This document shows positions 22,100-31,700 of a DNA stretch of 64,000 nt, piece by piece. The position numbers and the translations under genes were made by a program. Source of the DNA: Peribacillus alkalitolerans (GTDB lineage Bacteria > Bacillota > Bacilli > Bacillales > DSM-1321); NCBI RefSeq assembly GCF_010882125.1, contig NZ_JAAGVZ010000008.1:62001-126000 (forward strand), written 5' to 3'. The first letter of the stretch is position 1; each line of letters begins with the position of its first letter. Below the pieces are notes generated by a model. The model saw nothing but the letters and a program-made list of their open reading frames with translations. It did no database searches and had not been told where the DNA came from.

Positions 22100-23383
22100 T
22101 TACATCATATCCTCCTCTTGGAAAGACTTCGTTCTCTTGAATTGCCATAGTGCAACGGAGATAACAATTACAGATAGAATCATCGTTACAGCAGCAGCTT
22201 TTCCATATTGAGCGCTCGTCATCGTTAAACGATAAATCCAAGAAATTAAAATATCCGATCCCCCGGCATTTTGGCCTGGAAGTGCAGGTCCGCCTCCATT
22301 AAATAGGAAGATAACGTTAAAGTTGTTGAAGTTAAATGTATATTGTGTGATTAAAATTGGCGCAGTTGCATAAAGCACTAAAGGTAAAGTGATTTTAAAG
22401 AATTTTTGCATGATGCTTGCACCATCCACTGTTGCTGCTTCATACAATTCATCCGGAATCGACTGAAGAACCCCAGTTGTCATGGCAAATATGAATGGGA
22501 AACCAAGCCACGTTTGAATCAATATTAATGCAACACGTGTCCACATTTCATTCGTCATCCATGATATTCCATCTAATCCTAACAAAGGTAGGACCGCTTT
22601 ATTCACGACACCGAAAGTCTCATTGAACATGCCTGAGAAAATCAAAATCGTGATAAAGGAAGGAACTGCCCAAGGAAGAATCAGCATTGTACGAATGATC
22701 GCCTTACCTTTTAGATCCTTTTGATTGACTAGGATTGCAAGGAAGATTCCTAAAGCAATCTGTAGTGTAGTTGCTACAAAGGTCCATACTATCGTCCAAC
22801 CTAGAACGCCAAAGAATGTTTTTCTCCATATATCCAATTTGAAGATATCAACGAAGTTTTGGAACGCTACCCAATCCACTAATTTCGCAGGTGGTGAATG
22901 ATAGAGGTCATAATTCGTAAATGCCAATAAAGCAACGAACAAAATAGGGAAGATTACTACAAAGATTAATAGGAAGAATCCTGGTGTAATCATTAAGTAT
23001 GGGAAACCATTATCGATTAAATTATGGTATTGCTCCCTAACGGAATGAAGGCCAATACCCAAGTCGCGCTTTTTGCCGTTTTTATAAGCATCGAAGATAT
23101 TTAAAGCATATATGCCTAGCCCTATAACCGTTATGATTAAGGCGATGATTCCGTCAATTAAAAGGAAAATGGAATGATCAAGTCCTGCAATCTCACCTAG
23201 TGTGAATAGGCCCCAAAAGCCCATATTCAATGTATCAGCAAAAACTATGCCAAACGAAGATGCTAAAACTAAAAAGATAAGTCCTTTTACGAATTGTTTA
23301 TTATAAAACTGTCCGAATCCAGGTATGATGGAAAGCAGAGCAGCGTTTCTTCTATGTTTATTAGCAGTTTGTACAGCTTCCAT
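22100..23383 (-). CDS. mdxF: Maltodextrin ABC transporter permease MdxF
   Basis: 427 aa from the ATG at 23383, which follows AAAGGGGAGG; an in-frame TTG at 23410 lies before that site. The protein has the long N-terminal extension with two to three extra helices (RRNAALLSIIPGFGQFYNKQF, then the 70-110 pair) typical of MdxF/MalF. The EAA loop ELYEAATVDGASIMQKFFKITLPLVLYATAPIL is present. It forms the channel with MdxG and receives sugars from MdxE. Confidence 0.95.
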   Translation of the reverse strand: MEAVQTANKHRRNAALLSIIPGFGQFYNKQFVKGLIFLVLASSFGIVFADTLNMGFWGLFTLGEIAGLDHSIFLLIDGIIALIITVIGLGIYALNIFDAYKNGKKRDLGIGLHSVREQYHNLIDNGFPYLMITPGFFLLIFVVIFPILFVALLAFTNYDLYHSPPAKLVDWVAFQNFVDIFKLDIWRKTFFGVLGWTIVWTFVATTLQIALGIFLAILVNQKDLKGKAIIRTMLILPWAVPSFITILIFSGMFNETFGVVNKAVLPLLGLDGISWMTNEMWTRVALILIQTWLGFPFIFAMTTGVLQSIPDELYEAATVDGASIMQKFFKITLPLVLYATAPILITQYTFNFNNFNVIFLFNGGGPALPGQNAGGSDILISWIYRLTMTSAQYGKAAAVTMILSVIVISVALWQFKRTKSFQEEDMM

Positions 23384-23489
23384 ATGGGCTTCAGCCTCCC
23401 CTTTCTGCAAATAGGAGAAAGTAATTGTAGTCGTTTATATTATCTATTCTAATAGAAAAATTACATCCTTAAAATTGAAAAAAATTAGC

Positions 23490-23501
23490 GCAAACGGTTG
23501 C
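23490..23501. promoter_or_regulatory. MalR-type operator between mdxE and mdxF
   Basis: GCAAACGGTTGC, a near-perfect palindrome of the LacI/GalR type. It lies 107 bases before the mdxF start, inside the operon, suggesting a second controlled promoter for mdxFG. Confidence 0.55.
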
Positions 23502-23577
23502 CTAATTTATCTTTTAAAAACGGCATTTTGCCGCGTTTAGGATGAAAAAGTCTTTATAGTTTTTGTATATAAGGATA

Positions 23578-23607
23578 GGCAATACCCTCCAATTGGAAGG
23601 TATCGCC
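23578..23607 (-). terminator. Stem-loop between mdxE and mdxF
   Basis: GGCAATACCCTCC-AATT-GGAAGGTATCGCC with two mismatches, no T run. Such intercistronic hairpins usually protect the abundant binding-protein mRNA and lower expression of the permease genes. Confidence 0.6.
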
Positions 23608-23626
23608 TCAACCTTGTGTCACCCAC

Positions 23627-24919
23627 TTATTTTGCTGGATGGTTTGTTTCAATATTAGTTTTGATTGTTTTAACTGCATCTTCAAGTGCTGCTTTTGGCT
23701 CAGCCTTTTGTGATGCAACTGTTTGAAGTGCAGAAGCCATTGGTCCCCAAACTTCAGCCATTTCTGGAATGTTTGGCATTGGAACAGCGTATTGAGATTG
23801 TAATGCAACTGCTTTAGCACCTTCGTTATCAGCAATAACTGGATCTTCAACTAATGCAACGTTAGCTGGGATTTCTTGTACTGCTTCGAAACGCGCTTTA
23901 GAGTTTTCGTCATTTGATAAGTGCTCTATTAACTTAGTAGACCAGTAAGGGTTTTTAGTGAATTGAGTCACGTGCCAGCCTTTAACACCCATAAATGTTT
24001 TTACTGGCTCACCATTTGGAAGCTTAGGCATTGCTGATACGCCAATGTCAATTCCAGCATCTTTCATGCCTTGGAATGCCCAAGGTCCGTTCATCACTGA
24101 AGCCGCTTTTCCTTCATTGAATAATCCGTCCATTGCAGCTCCACCAGTTTCACCGATGATACCTTTAGGGAATAGACCATCTTTGTACCATTTTTGAATA
24201 TAAGCAGTACCTTCAACAGCGCCTTCATTGTTTAATCCAACGTCATCACGATCTAAAGCGCCATCTTTTTCATTGAATACATATCCGCCCATACCAGCGA
24301 TTGGACCATGTGCGAAGTAGAAGTTATCCCAAAGAGCTAGGAAACCGTAGTTGCCACCCTTAGTGAAATCTTTAGAGAAAGCATAAAGATCATCCATAGT
24401 TTCTGGAGCTTTATCCATTAAAGCTTTGTTGTAAATGAAAACAGGTGTTTCAGTAGCTTTTGGAAGACCATAAAGTTTTCCATCATACATTTGTGCAGTG
24501 ATTGAAGAGTCACTGTATGTTTTTAATACTTCGTCATCAACTTTAATTTCTTGAATAAGACCTTCTGTAACAACTTGACCGATTTGATCATGTGGAAGTG
24601 TCACAACGTCTGGAGCATTTCCAGAAGGACCATCAAGACGTAATTGATCACGGATTTTATCAGCCATGTTCAATTCTTTGAATTCTACTTTAATTCCATA
24701 TTCTTCTTCGAAAGACTTGATAGCAGCAGGTAGCCAATCTTTACTCTTATCTTTGTCTTCCCAAATTACTAGTTTCTCTGGTTTTGGTTCTTCTGCAGTT
24801 TGCTCTGTTCCCTTTTTACCTTCAGCAGGCTTTTGCTCTGCCTCACGCTTAGGACCGCAAGCTGCAAGCATGCCAACTAAAAGTACTAGCATCAATAACA
24901 TTGATAAAGCTTTTTTCAT
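23627..24919 (-). CDS. mdxE: Maltodextrin-binding lipoprotein MdxE
   Basis: 430 aa from the ATG at 24919 after GGGAGGGTCAACA. Lipobox LVGMLAAC-G (Cys near residue 21), then a charged linker (KREAEQKPAEGKKGTEQTAEEPKPEK) and a MalE-type solute-binding fold: LVIWEDKDKSKDWLPAAIKSFEEEYGIKVEF, PDVVTLPHDQIGQ, YGLPKATETPVFIYNKALM, GKAASVMNGPWAFQG. Anchored to the outer membrane face, it feeds MdxFG. Strong CcpA and MalR-type sites lie upstream. Confidence 0.95.
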   Translation of the reverse strand: MKKALSMLLMLVLLVGMLAACGPKREAEQKPAEGKKGTEQTAEEPKPEKLVIWEDKDKSKDWLPAAIKSFEEEYGIKVEFKELNMADKIRDQLRLDGPSGNAPDVVTLPHDQIGQVVTEGLIQEIKVDDEVLKTYSDSSITAQMYDGKLYGLPKATETPVFIYNKALMDKAPETMDDLYAFSKDFTKGGNYGFLALWDNFYFAHGPIAGMGGYVFNEKDGALDRDDVGLNNEGAVEGTAYIQKWYKDGLFPKGIIGETGGAAMDGLFNEGKAASVMNGPWAFQGMKDAGIDIGVSAMPKLPNGEPVKTFMGVKGWHVTQFTKNPYWSTKLIEHLSNDENSKARFEAVQEIPANVALVEDPVIADNEGAKAVALQSQYAVPMPNIPEMAEVWGPMASALQTVASQKAEPKAALEDAVKTIKTNIETNHPAK

Positions 24920-24962
24920 TGTTGACCCTCCCAATTTTTATATCTAAAATGTAATATTCGAT

Positions 24963-24975
24963 ACAACCGTTTGCA
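24963..24975. promoter_or_regulatory. MalR-type operator upstream of mdxE
   Basis: On the minus strand TGCAAACGGTTGT, matching the GCAAACGGTTGC palindrome except for the last base. It is 44 bases before the mdxE start. Confidence 0.5.
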
Positions 24976-24998
24976 CAAAACTACAAAAATTGTCGGAA

Positions 24999-25013
24999 AT
25001 GAAAACGTTATCA
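24999..25013. promoter_or_regulatory. cre site (CcpA) upstream of mdxE
   Basis: ATGAAAACGTTATCA fits the WTGNAANCGNWNNCW consensus at every position. Expected to give glucose repression. Confidence 0.65.
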
Positions 25014-25100
25014 ATATAGGACAAAAAAATAAATACTTATAAATAGTTCTGTTTACCTATTAGATATACTATTACATTTCATAATTCTTGCGATGTTTCT

Positions 25101-25115
25101 ATGAAAACGATTGCA
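25101..25115. promoter_or_regulatory. cre/MalR-type site in the mdxE-nplT divergent region
   Basis: ATGAAAACGATTGCA fits the cre consensus at all positions and shares the AACGATTGC half with the operator before nplT. Confidence 0.6.
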
Positions 25116-25294
25116 CAATTTCTAATTCCTATTATACTTAATTTTACTTCTTTTACAACAACTTTTTTATGACAAGGTTTGCCAAAGTGTTGCTTATATT
25201 CATTCTTTTAAATTTTCTATTAAGTAACGGTTGAATTAGCGGGTGTGTTTTGTTAATCTGAATGGTAGTTTTAGGGTATATTTTTTGGTATTTT

Positions 25295-25309
25295 ATGCAA
25301 ACGATTGCA
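25295..25309. promoter_or_regulatory. cre/MalR-type palindrome just upstream of nplT
   Basis: ATGCAAACGATTGCA, fitting the cre consensus and carrying the TGCAA/TTGCA arms of a LacI-family palindrome, 25 bases before the start codon, so a bound repressor would block transcription. Confidence 0.65.
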
Positions 25310-25333
25310 ATACTTATATGAAGGGGTGGTTTG

Positions 25334-27106
25334 ATGGAACTTTCTGCAGTTTTTCATAGACCTGGTCATAATTTCTCATTTATTATCGATGAAAATACTC
25401 TAGGTATACGAATTCGAACGAAAAAGGATGATGTCGAAAAAATCCAGCTTCTACATGGAGATCCATATATTTGGGAAGATGGCAATTGGGTATTCCATCG
25501 TGAAAGCATGGAATGGACTGCAACAGATGGAATTTTTGATTATTGGGAAGTACATATAAGACCTCCACACCGACGTCTTCGATATGGTTTTGAACTTCAA
25601 AGCAAGGATGAAACAATTACTTATAATGAAAAAGGATTTTATTCTGAGGCAATAACTGATAGTGGTTATTATTTCTGTCACCCCTATCTTCACATGTCCG
25701 AAATATTCCAAGCTCCTGATTGGGTGAAAGATGCTAGATGGTACCAAATCTTCCCTGAACGATTTGCAAATGGGAATCCCTTAAACAATCCAAAAGGTGC
25801 CTTAGCTTGGGGAAGTGCTGAGCCTTCCACCTCAAATTTCTTTGGTGGCGATTTTGAAGGGGTTATCAACCATTTAGATTATTTAGTTGAATTAGGTGTG
25901 AACGGAATCTATTTCACTCCGGTTTTTAAGGCGCATTCAAATCATAAATACGATACGATTGACTATCTCGAAATTGATCCTCAATTCGGTACAAAGGAAG
26001 ATATGAAAAGACTTGTTCAAGAATGTCATAAACGTGGGATTAAAGTGATGTTGGATGCCGTATTCAATCACAGCGGTTACTTCTTTCCTCCATTTCAAGA
26101 CTTATTGAAAAATGGAGAGGATTCTTCATATAAAGATTGGTTCCATCCACATAGTCTTCCTTTAGAAGGTGGAGATTGTCCAAACTATGAAGCTTTTGCC
26201 TTCGTCGATGCAATGCCGAAGTTAAATACTCAGCATCCTGAAGTGAAAAAATATTTACTGAATGTAGCAACTTACTGGATTAATGAGTTCGATATCGATG
26301 GTTGGCGCCTTGATGTAGCGAATGAAGTCGATCATCAATTTTGGAGAGATTTCCGCATCACTTGCAAGAAAGAAAAAGAAGACTTGTATATTCTAGGTGA
26401 GATTTGGCATGATTCCATGCCATGGTTACAGGGAGATCAGTTCGATGCAGTAATGAATTACCCTTTCACGACTAATGTTTTGAATTTATTAGCGAAACAA
26501 ACTATCAACGCCAAGCAATTCATGAATGCGATGACATCTGTAATCCAAAGCTATCCTCAATATGTCATGGATTTTACCTTTAACTTGGTAGGAAGTCACG
26601 ACACTCCACGAGTACTGACTGAATGTAATGAGGATATTAATCGAGTGAAGTTGATTTATACTCTCCTTTATACTTTTATGGGGTCCCCATGTATGTATTA
26701 TGGAGACGAAATCGGTATGACTGGTGAGCAAGATCCAGGTTGCCGTAAATGCATGGAATGGGATACAGGAAAACAAAATCTTGATCTTTTAACCCATGTA
26801 AAGAAATTAATCGCTTTAAGACAATCAGAAAAGCTACTTGCTAACAAAGGAAGACTCCAATTTTTAAATCGTGTGGAAACCGAGATTGTAGCGTTCAAGA
26901 AATATCAAGATGATCGAAATGTATTTGTTTTCATCAACCCAACAGATCAAGTTCAGTCTTTTGAACTACCTCTGTCTATGCAGGGGATTGTCGTCAAAAA
27001 CCTCTGGACTGAAGAAGAACTTGCCTTAGAATCCCCTTCTGTTCAAGTACAGCTTGAACCCTATGGATTCAGCATATTAGCTTTTCATGATTCTCATGTC
27101 GTATAA
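25334..27106 (+). CDS. nplT: Neopullulanase/cyclomaltodextrinase (GH13_20)
   Basis: 590 aa; ATG at 25334 after AAGGGGTGG (the frame opens at a TTG one codon earlier). N-terminal CBM34-like beta domain (residues 1-125), characteristic of the intracellular neopullulanase/maltogenic amylase group, then GH13: VKDARWYQIFPERFANGNP, LDAVFNHSGYFFPPF (I), DGWRLDVANEVDHQFW (II), LGEIWHDSMPWL (III), NLVGSHDTPRVLTE (IV). No signal peptide, so it acts on imported linear or cyclic dextrins. Divergent from mdxE, with shared control sites. Confidence 0.95.
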   Translation: MELSAVFHRPGHNFSFIIDENTLGIRIRTKKDDVEKIQLLHGDPYIWEDGNWVFHRESMEWTATDGIFDYWEVHIRPPHRRLRYGFELQSKDETITYNEKGFYSEAITDSGYYFCHPYLHMSEIFQAPDWVKDARWYQIFPERFANGNPLNNPKGALAWGSAEPSTSNFFGGDFEGVINHLDYLVELGVNGIYFTPVFKAHSNHKYDTIDYLEIDPQFGTKEDMKRLVQECHKRGIKVMLDAVFNHSGYFFPPFQDLLKNGEDSSYKDWFHPHSLPLEGGDCPNYEAFAFVDAMPKLNTQHPEVKKYLLNVATYWINEFDIDGWRLDVANEVDHQFWRDFRITCKKEKEDLYILGEIWHDSMPWLQGDQFDAVMNYPFTTNVLNLLAKQTINAKQFMNAMTSVIQSYPQYVMDFTFNLVGSHDTPRVLTECNEDINRVKLIYTLLYTFMGSPCMYYGDEIGMTGEQDPGCRKCMEWDTGKQNLDLLTHVKKLIALRQSEKLLANKGRLQFLNRVETEIVAFKKYQDDRNVFVFINPTDQVQSFELPLSMQGIVVKNLWTEEELALESPSVQVQLEPYGFSILAFHDSHVV

Positions 27107-27114
27107 CCTTTTCA

Positions 27115-27187
27115 GGTAACTATTAGGGTTAGACCCCATCCTTAACATTAGTTAGGAAGTTGTATGGGTCTTCCCCTAATAGTTACC
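27115..27187 (+). terminator. 73-base inverted repeat after nplT
   Basis: GGTAACTATTAGGG and CCTAATAGTTACC are exact complements, followed inward after two mismatches by AGACCC/GGGTCT. No T run follows and the next gene starts 38 bases later, so it may be an mRNA-stabilising or attenuating hairpin as well as a terminator. Confidence 0.6.
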
Positions 27188-27225
27188 ACTAGAAAGAATC
27201 CTACTAGATTAATAGGAGTATCAAT

Positions 27226-28572
27226 ATGTCTAAACCAACTAAAAAATTGACATTGTTTGCCCTAACCTGGCCATTGTTCATAGAAATTTTCCTACATATG
27301 CTTATGGGTAATGCAGACACATTGATGCTAAGTCAATATTCAGATCAATCCGTGGCTGCAGTTGGAGTGTCCAATCAAATTTTATCACTAGTAATTGTGA
27401 TGTTTGGCTTTGTGGCTACTGGGACAGCTATTTTAGTGGCACAGAATCTTGGCGCTAAAAACGAAATAACAGCCGCTCAGATAACTGTAGTATCTCTTGT
27501 GGTCAATCTGATCTTCGGTCTTGTTTTAAGTGTCATCATCTTTTTCTCTAGTGAATTTTTACTTCAATTAATGGATTTACCTTCTGAATTATTAGCGGAA
27601 GCAGATTCCTATCTTATCATTGTTGGAGGCTTTTCCTTTGTTCAAGCATTGATTATGACAGCAGGTGCAATTATTAGAAGCTATGGTCATACGAAAGATG
27701 CGATGTATGTCACGATTGGAATGAACATCTTGAATGTCATCGGGAATTATTTGTTTATTTTTGGACCATTTGGCTTACCAATTCTAGGAGTCGAGGGTGT
27801 AGCTATTTCCACTACTGTAAGTCGTTTAATAGGATTCATTGCCATTATGATTATATTAGTGAAGCGCGTTCCAACAAAATTGCCATTTGATCAGATTTTG
27901 AAAATGCCGATACAACACATTAAGGATTTATTAAAAATCGGTATTCCTTCAGCAGGAGAACATTTATCCTATAATGGATCTCAAATGGTCATCACTTACT
28001 TTATCACGATGCTTGGTACCAATGCTTTGACGACAAAGGTTTATGCCCAAAACCTGATGATGTTCATATTCTTATTCGGAGTCGCAATTAGTCAAGGCAC
28101 TCAAATCCTGATAGGACATCAAATCGGGGCAAAGAAATATGAAGAGGCATATGCTCGCTGTATTAAGAGTTTAAAGCTGGCACTTGGTATTACACTAGGG
28201 GCTTCCCTTCTCTTTTCGCTCTTTTCAAAACAACTATTATCCATTTTCACATCTAATGAATCCATCATTGCTGTTGGTAGCACATTAATTTGGTTGACGA
28301 TCATACTAGAACCTGGCCGTACATTCAATCTGGTAATCATCAATTCATTGAGGGCTGCTGGTGATGTAAAATTTCCCGTATACATGGGAATCCTCTCTAT
28401 GTGGGGCATCAGTGTCACACTTTCATACCTACTTGGAATATATTTCGAATTAGGTCTAGTTGGGATATGGCTTGCATTTGCAGCTGATGAATGGTTCCGC
28501 GGTTCACTTATGTTATGGCGATGGAAATCAAAGGTTTGGATGAGAAAAGGGTTTGTTACTCATCAAGATTGA
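27226..28572 (+). CDS. MATE-family multidrug/Na+ antiporter
   Basis: 448 aa, twelve membrane segments in two homologous halves. Typical MATE features: LALTWPLFIEIFLHMLMGNADTLMLSQYSDQSVAAVGVSNQ at the N-terminus, AGAIIRSYGHTKDAMY after helix 4, and the second-half repeat IPSAGEHLSYNGSQMVITYF with ISQGTQILIGHQIGAKKYEEA. B. subtilis has a MATE gene (yisQ) in the same neighbourhood, so orthology is plausible. RBS AATAGGAG. The exported substrate is unknown. Confidence 0.9.
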   Translation: MSKPTKKLTLFALTWPLFIEIFLHMLMGNADTLMLSQYSDQSVAAVGVSNQILSLVIVMFGFVATGTAILVAQNLGAKNEITAAQITVVSLVVNLIFGLVLSVIIFFSSEFLLQLMDLPSELLAEADSYLIIVGGFSFVQALIMTAGAIIRSYGHTKDAMYVTIGMNILNVIGNYLFIFGPFGLPILGVEGVAISTTVSRLIGFIAIMIILVKRVPTKLPFDQILKMPIQHIKDLLKIGIPSAGEHLSYNGSQMVITYFITMLGTNALTTKVYAQNLMMFIFLFGVAISQGTQILIGHQIGAKKYEEAYARCIKSLKLALGITLGASLLFSLFSKQLLSIFTSNESIIAVGSTLIWLTIILEPGRTFNLVIINSLRAAGDVKFPVYMGILSMWGISVTLSYLLGIYFELGLVGIWLAFAADEWFRGSLMLWRWKSKVWMRKGFVTHQD

Positions 28573-28708
28573 AGAGTAAAGCGAATGACAAATCAATACT
28601 TTTAAATTAATGGCTTTGTTAAAGTACATTATTGATTTTAAGTAGTTTGTTGTTTGGAGTGGAAGACGCTTGACTCCTGGGTAATTTTAACAGAGCTAAA
28701 TTAATAAA

Positions 28709-28745
28709 AATAGCCTATCCATCATTTGTAAATGGATAGGCTATT
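28709..28745 (-). terminator. Terminator of subtilase unit A
   Basis: AATAGCCTATCCAT...ATGGATAGGCTATT, a 14-bp stem, followed in gene sense by TTTTTATTAA. Nearly identical hairpins end units B (33071) and C (38216). Confidence 0.85.
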
Positions 28746-28749
28746 AATC

Positions 28750-31700
28750 TTATTTTAAGCCATAAGCCTTAATGACATCTTGAGAAATTTTGTTGCCTAG
28801 ATCATCCCAAGCAGTTGCTCGTAATGATACATACTCAGCATTCTTCGGATTTTTGAACTTGGCTACCCACTTGTTATCGGCTGTACGCTCGAGATTCACA
28901 GTCTCCCACGACTCACCTTCATTAAAGGAAACCTCTAATGTCGCTCCTTCTACTTTTCCGTAGCCTTCTACATCAGCAAAAGTTGTTGCAACCAGTTTTT
29001 CAACTGATAGTTCGAGATTTGTAGGTGGTGCCGCATGTACGTTTCCGTTCATATCTGTCTCGACTTTATAATTCAGTGAATAGAGTGGGAGTAAAGTAGT
29101 GTTTCTTCTTTTTTCAGACCAGAATGTCCATTCCGTATGCGTATTTAATGATGTTTTCCAACGATTCGGATCACGGTTTGCATCACTTACTAGACGGTAT
29201 TGTGTTTTTACTTCTGGGACTGGTTTACTTAAAGATAAAGTTTGTCCTTTCCCTTCTTTAACGAGGGTATCTCCTTGGTACAATTTAAGTGTTTGATTTT
29301 TTTTGGATTCTGTACTGCTGACTTGACCCATACCATTTCCTGAATCTGCCCAAGCAGGGATATCGAATTCTAAATAGTTACTAGAACGGTAAGGCGGCCA
29401 CGGGTAATAGCTATCTCCCAAGTGAGGACGAACTACTGGAGAGAAAAATTCTTCATCCAATTTTCCGTCTTTTTCATACGAAACAGCTGGATGTCGTACA
29501 AACCAAGAGCTGTCTAAGACTTCTGCACGGTGAAGCCAGAGAGTATCTTTATCTACTGAAACCCACTCTTTTCGAACAGAAGGGAACTCTATTTGTTGAT
29601 CCCAGCTTATCCCAGATGTAGATCCTTTACGAATATCAACACGCCACTCTCTACCTGGTGCTTCACGATCTGATTTGTAGCGCGTGTCGATCTCAACGAG
29701 TTCACTGCTAGATGGTGCATATTTTAAATTATTTGGAATCTGGTCATGATGACGATCAATCAAATCATATACATATGGTGTATTTGGTTCACCTTCAACA
29801 TGCAATTTCAGGTTGCCAGAACGTGCTTCTGCAATCACTTCATCGCCTTCACTCTTACTGATTCCGGCAACGGCAAGCGGGATCGACTTGCCATCTTCAC
29901 TTCCTACCCACGCACCAAATTCCATATCTTCATTGTTTACGATAATCAACAGCTTTGCACCCGCTGCATGTGCTGCAGCAGCCTGCTCGGAAGGCGTAAT
30001 ATCCGTGTTAAAATCGACGACAACCGCTTTGCCATTTGCTTCTAGATGCTCATAGTCAGCTGCTGTTCCTTTACTTGCATAAACCGTAGATAAGTTATAT
30101 TTACCTTCAAGAAGTGTACTTCCCCCCAATAGTAAATCATCTAACACTTTTCCTTTAAAATTGATCTCAAGGATAGGCTTTATTAATCGCCAGCGATTCG
30201 AAAATTCGAATGTTCCTGTCGTAACTTTCTCTGTTGGGACAGCATACATTTTATCGATCGTTGGAGGATACAATACATTAGCAACTTCAAATTTTCGGTT
30301 ACCAAGTGTACGGTAGTAATACATGCGCTGATAGAATGGTTCTGTCTTCTTTGGTACATCGGCTGTAATTTCCTTTGCTTCTCTAGCATCAAGCTCCACG
30401 GTTTGTGGACCAACTAACTTGATTTCAGGATTACCAACTAATGCTACACCACTATGATCTGTTTCAGTATCCACTTTCATATAAGACATGGCTGAATACG
30501 TCCCAGGTGGTAAACGAGTTTCTGTTGTGCCGTTTACAGCAATAATTTCGAGTTCATTTTTATTCTTTTCGTTTAAAAGGTATACATACGTAACAGTCGG
30601 GTCACCATTACGGTCCTTAGCTTTAAACGTTAGCGGATACCTCTCTTCTTCTTTCACCATGCCCATTGAAGTATGAGCCACTTGCTTGCTTTCAGAATCC
30701 GTTGCTGTTAGGTGCCCCTCATAACGACCGAAGTCAGCAAGCTTCGGATCTACTGTAACGGTTACGGTCTTTGTACCATTAGCTGGAACATTGATTTGGT
30801 TTTCGGAAACCGTTAGTACACCATCAGGTACATTTTTGCCATTTGCATTTTTAAAATCAGCTTGGAGGTTTAGGGTAACAGCAGAATCGCTGTCGTTTGT
30901 ATAGGTGACTGTTTTTTGTACAGGCTGTGCATTAGCGTTTGGCCACTTAAAAAAGCCGAAGAACAGAGAACCCGTTGCACGAACAGTGCTGTGTACAGCA
31001 GCAGATATATCCAATCGGCCCGAACCGATATGGTAAGGTGAATAATCTAATCTCTTAGACGTACCCATCAACGCATCTTTCAGTTGTGTTCCGTTCCACT
31101 CTGGGTTCTTTTGCAGAAGAATCGCAGCAGCACCCGCCACATGTGGGGCCGCCATGGATGTACCACTCAGACTCATGTAAGATCCGCTTCCTGATGTTAG
31201 TCCAGATCGAGCAGCAACAATCCCAACACCTGGTGCAGACAGATCAGGTTTCAATCCCATATCTCCAGAACGAGGTCCTTTTGATGAGAAATAAGCAATT
31301 TTGTCTGTCTTATCCACAGCACCGATTGTTAAAGCAGCATCTGCAGCTCCTGGTGAACCGATGGTTCCTTCACCTGCAATACCTTTGTTGCCGGCAGAAA
31401 TAACAAATAGTGCACCTGTTTCTTCACTTAGTCTATTTACGGCTTGAGACAGTGGGTCTGTTCCGTCACTTGCCCCGCCTCCCAAACTCATGTTTACTAT
31501 CTTGGCATTGTGTGCAGCCCATTCCATACCGTCAATAATCCATGAATCTAAACCGTTTCCAGTGTTATCTAATACTTTCCCCACTAGCAATCTTGCTTCA
31601 GGAGCAACTCCTTTGTTCTTGCCTTGTGAAGCAGCACCTGTCCCTAATACCGTTGAAGCAACGTGTGTACCATGCCCGTCAACATCATCAGCCGTTTCCC

